A stretch of 7,521 nt of DNA from Gammaproteobacteria bacterium (lineage in GTDB: Bacteria > Pseudomonadota > Gammaproteobacteria > SZUA-152), in assembly GCA_003229995.1 (NCBI GenBank), contig QIGJ01000042.1, positions 1 through 7,521 of the forward strand, given 5' to 3'. Below the pieces are notes generated by a model. That model searched no databases. It saw only the letters and a program-made list of their open reading frames with translations, and had not been told where the DNA came from. The position numbers and the translations under genes are program-made. Shown piece by piece: positions 7,474-7,521 of the stretch. Numbering within the stretch: position 1 is the first letter of the stretch; each line of letters opens with the position of its first letter.

Positions 7474-7521
7474 TAACATAGAGATCGCAGAGAACACAGC
7501 GTTTTAGTGTTTTTCTCTGCG
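7474..7521. repeat. Period-8 repeat with terminal inverted repeat, cut by window end
   Basis: The string ATAGAGAT-CGCAGAGA-ACACAGCG shows an 8-base period. CGCAGAGAA (7486-7494) is exactly inverted as TTCTCTGCG (7513-7521), the last bases of the window. CAC and GTG inside extend the stem by 3 bp past a two-base bulge. It resembles dispersed intergenic CAGAGA repeats or a stem-loop at the end of a neighbouring transcript. It may continue beyond the window. Confidence 0.45.

Overview
The window looks like chromosomal DNA of a gammaproteobacterium. The evidence is the conserved block obgE-rpmA-rplU on the minus strand with ispB divergent on the plus strand. The proteins also fit: an 85-residue L27 that starts directly at MAHKK, a 103-residue L21, an IspB-type long-chain polyprenyl diphosphate synthase, and a CCA-encoding tRNA-Pro(CGG). 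I cannot name the genus from sequence alone.

Layout. Bases 1-91 lie downstream of obgE and hold nothing I can call. From 92 to 1861, on the minus strand, are obgE (ribosome-assembly GTPase), rpmA (L27) and rplU (L21), transcribed in the order rplU-rpmA-obgE. A strong intrinsic terminator sits between rpmA and obgE. From 1862 to 2085 is a divergent control region in which the predicted rplU and ispB promoters interlock. ispB (2086-3123) and tRNA-Pro (3149-3225) follow on the plus strand. This half is ordinary housekeeping DNA: ribosomal large-subunit proteins, the GTPase that matures the 50S subunit, and the enzyme making the side chain of respiratory quinones.

From 3226 to 4467 the sequence becomes AT-rich and accessory in character. 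It contains a gene-free segment with a nested inverted-repeat element (3331-3516), then a ParE-type toxin and Phd/YefM-type antitoxin pair on the minus strand (3601-4138). Upstream of the pair is a palindromic operator/promoter, followed by REP-like hairpin repeats (4217-4291). The antitoxin is upstream and its 3' end overlaps the toxin start, as expected for an autoregulated type II module.

From 4468 to 7317 on the minus strand is one large gene for a bacterial SNF2-family helicase/translocase with an N-terminal SWIM zinc-binding motif and a long, partly coiled-coil C-terminal extension. The last 200 bases are its upstream region and end in an 8-base-period repeat with an inverted repeat cut by the window edge.

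I do not see a convincing new multi-gene system here. The items most worth a second look are the non-coding structures: the interlocked promoters, the inverted-repeat element, the operator and the REP-like repeats. The SNF2-SWIM protein beside a toxin-antitoxin island is also worth checking, although no defence partner gene is visible.
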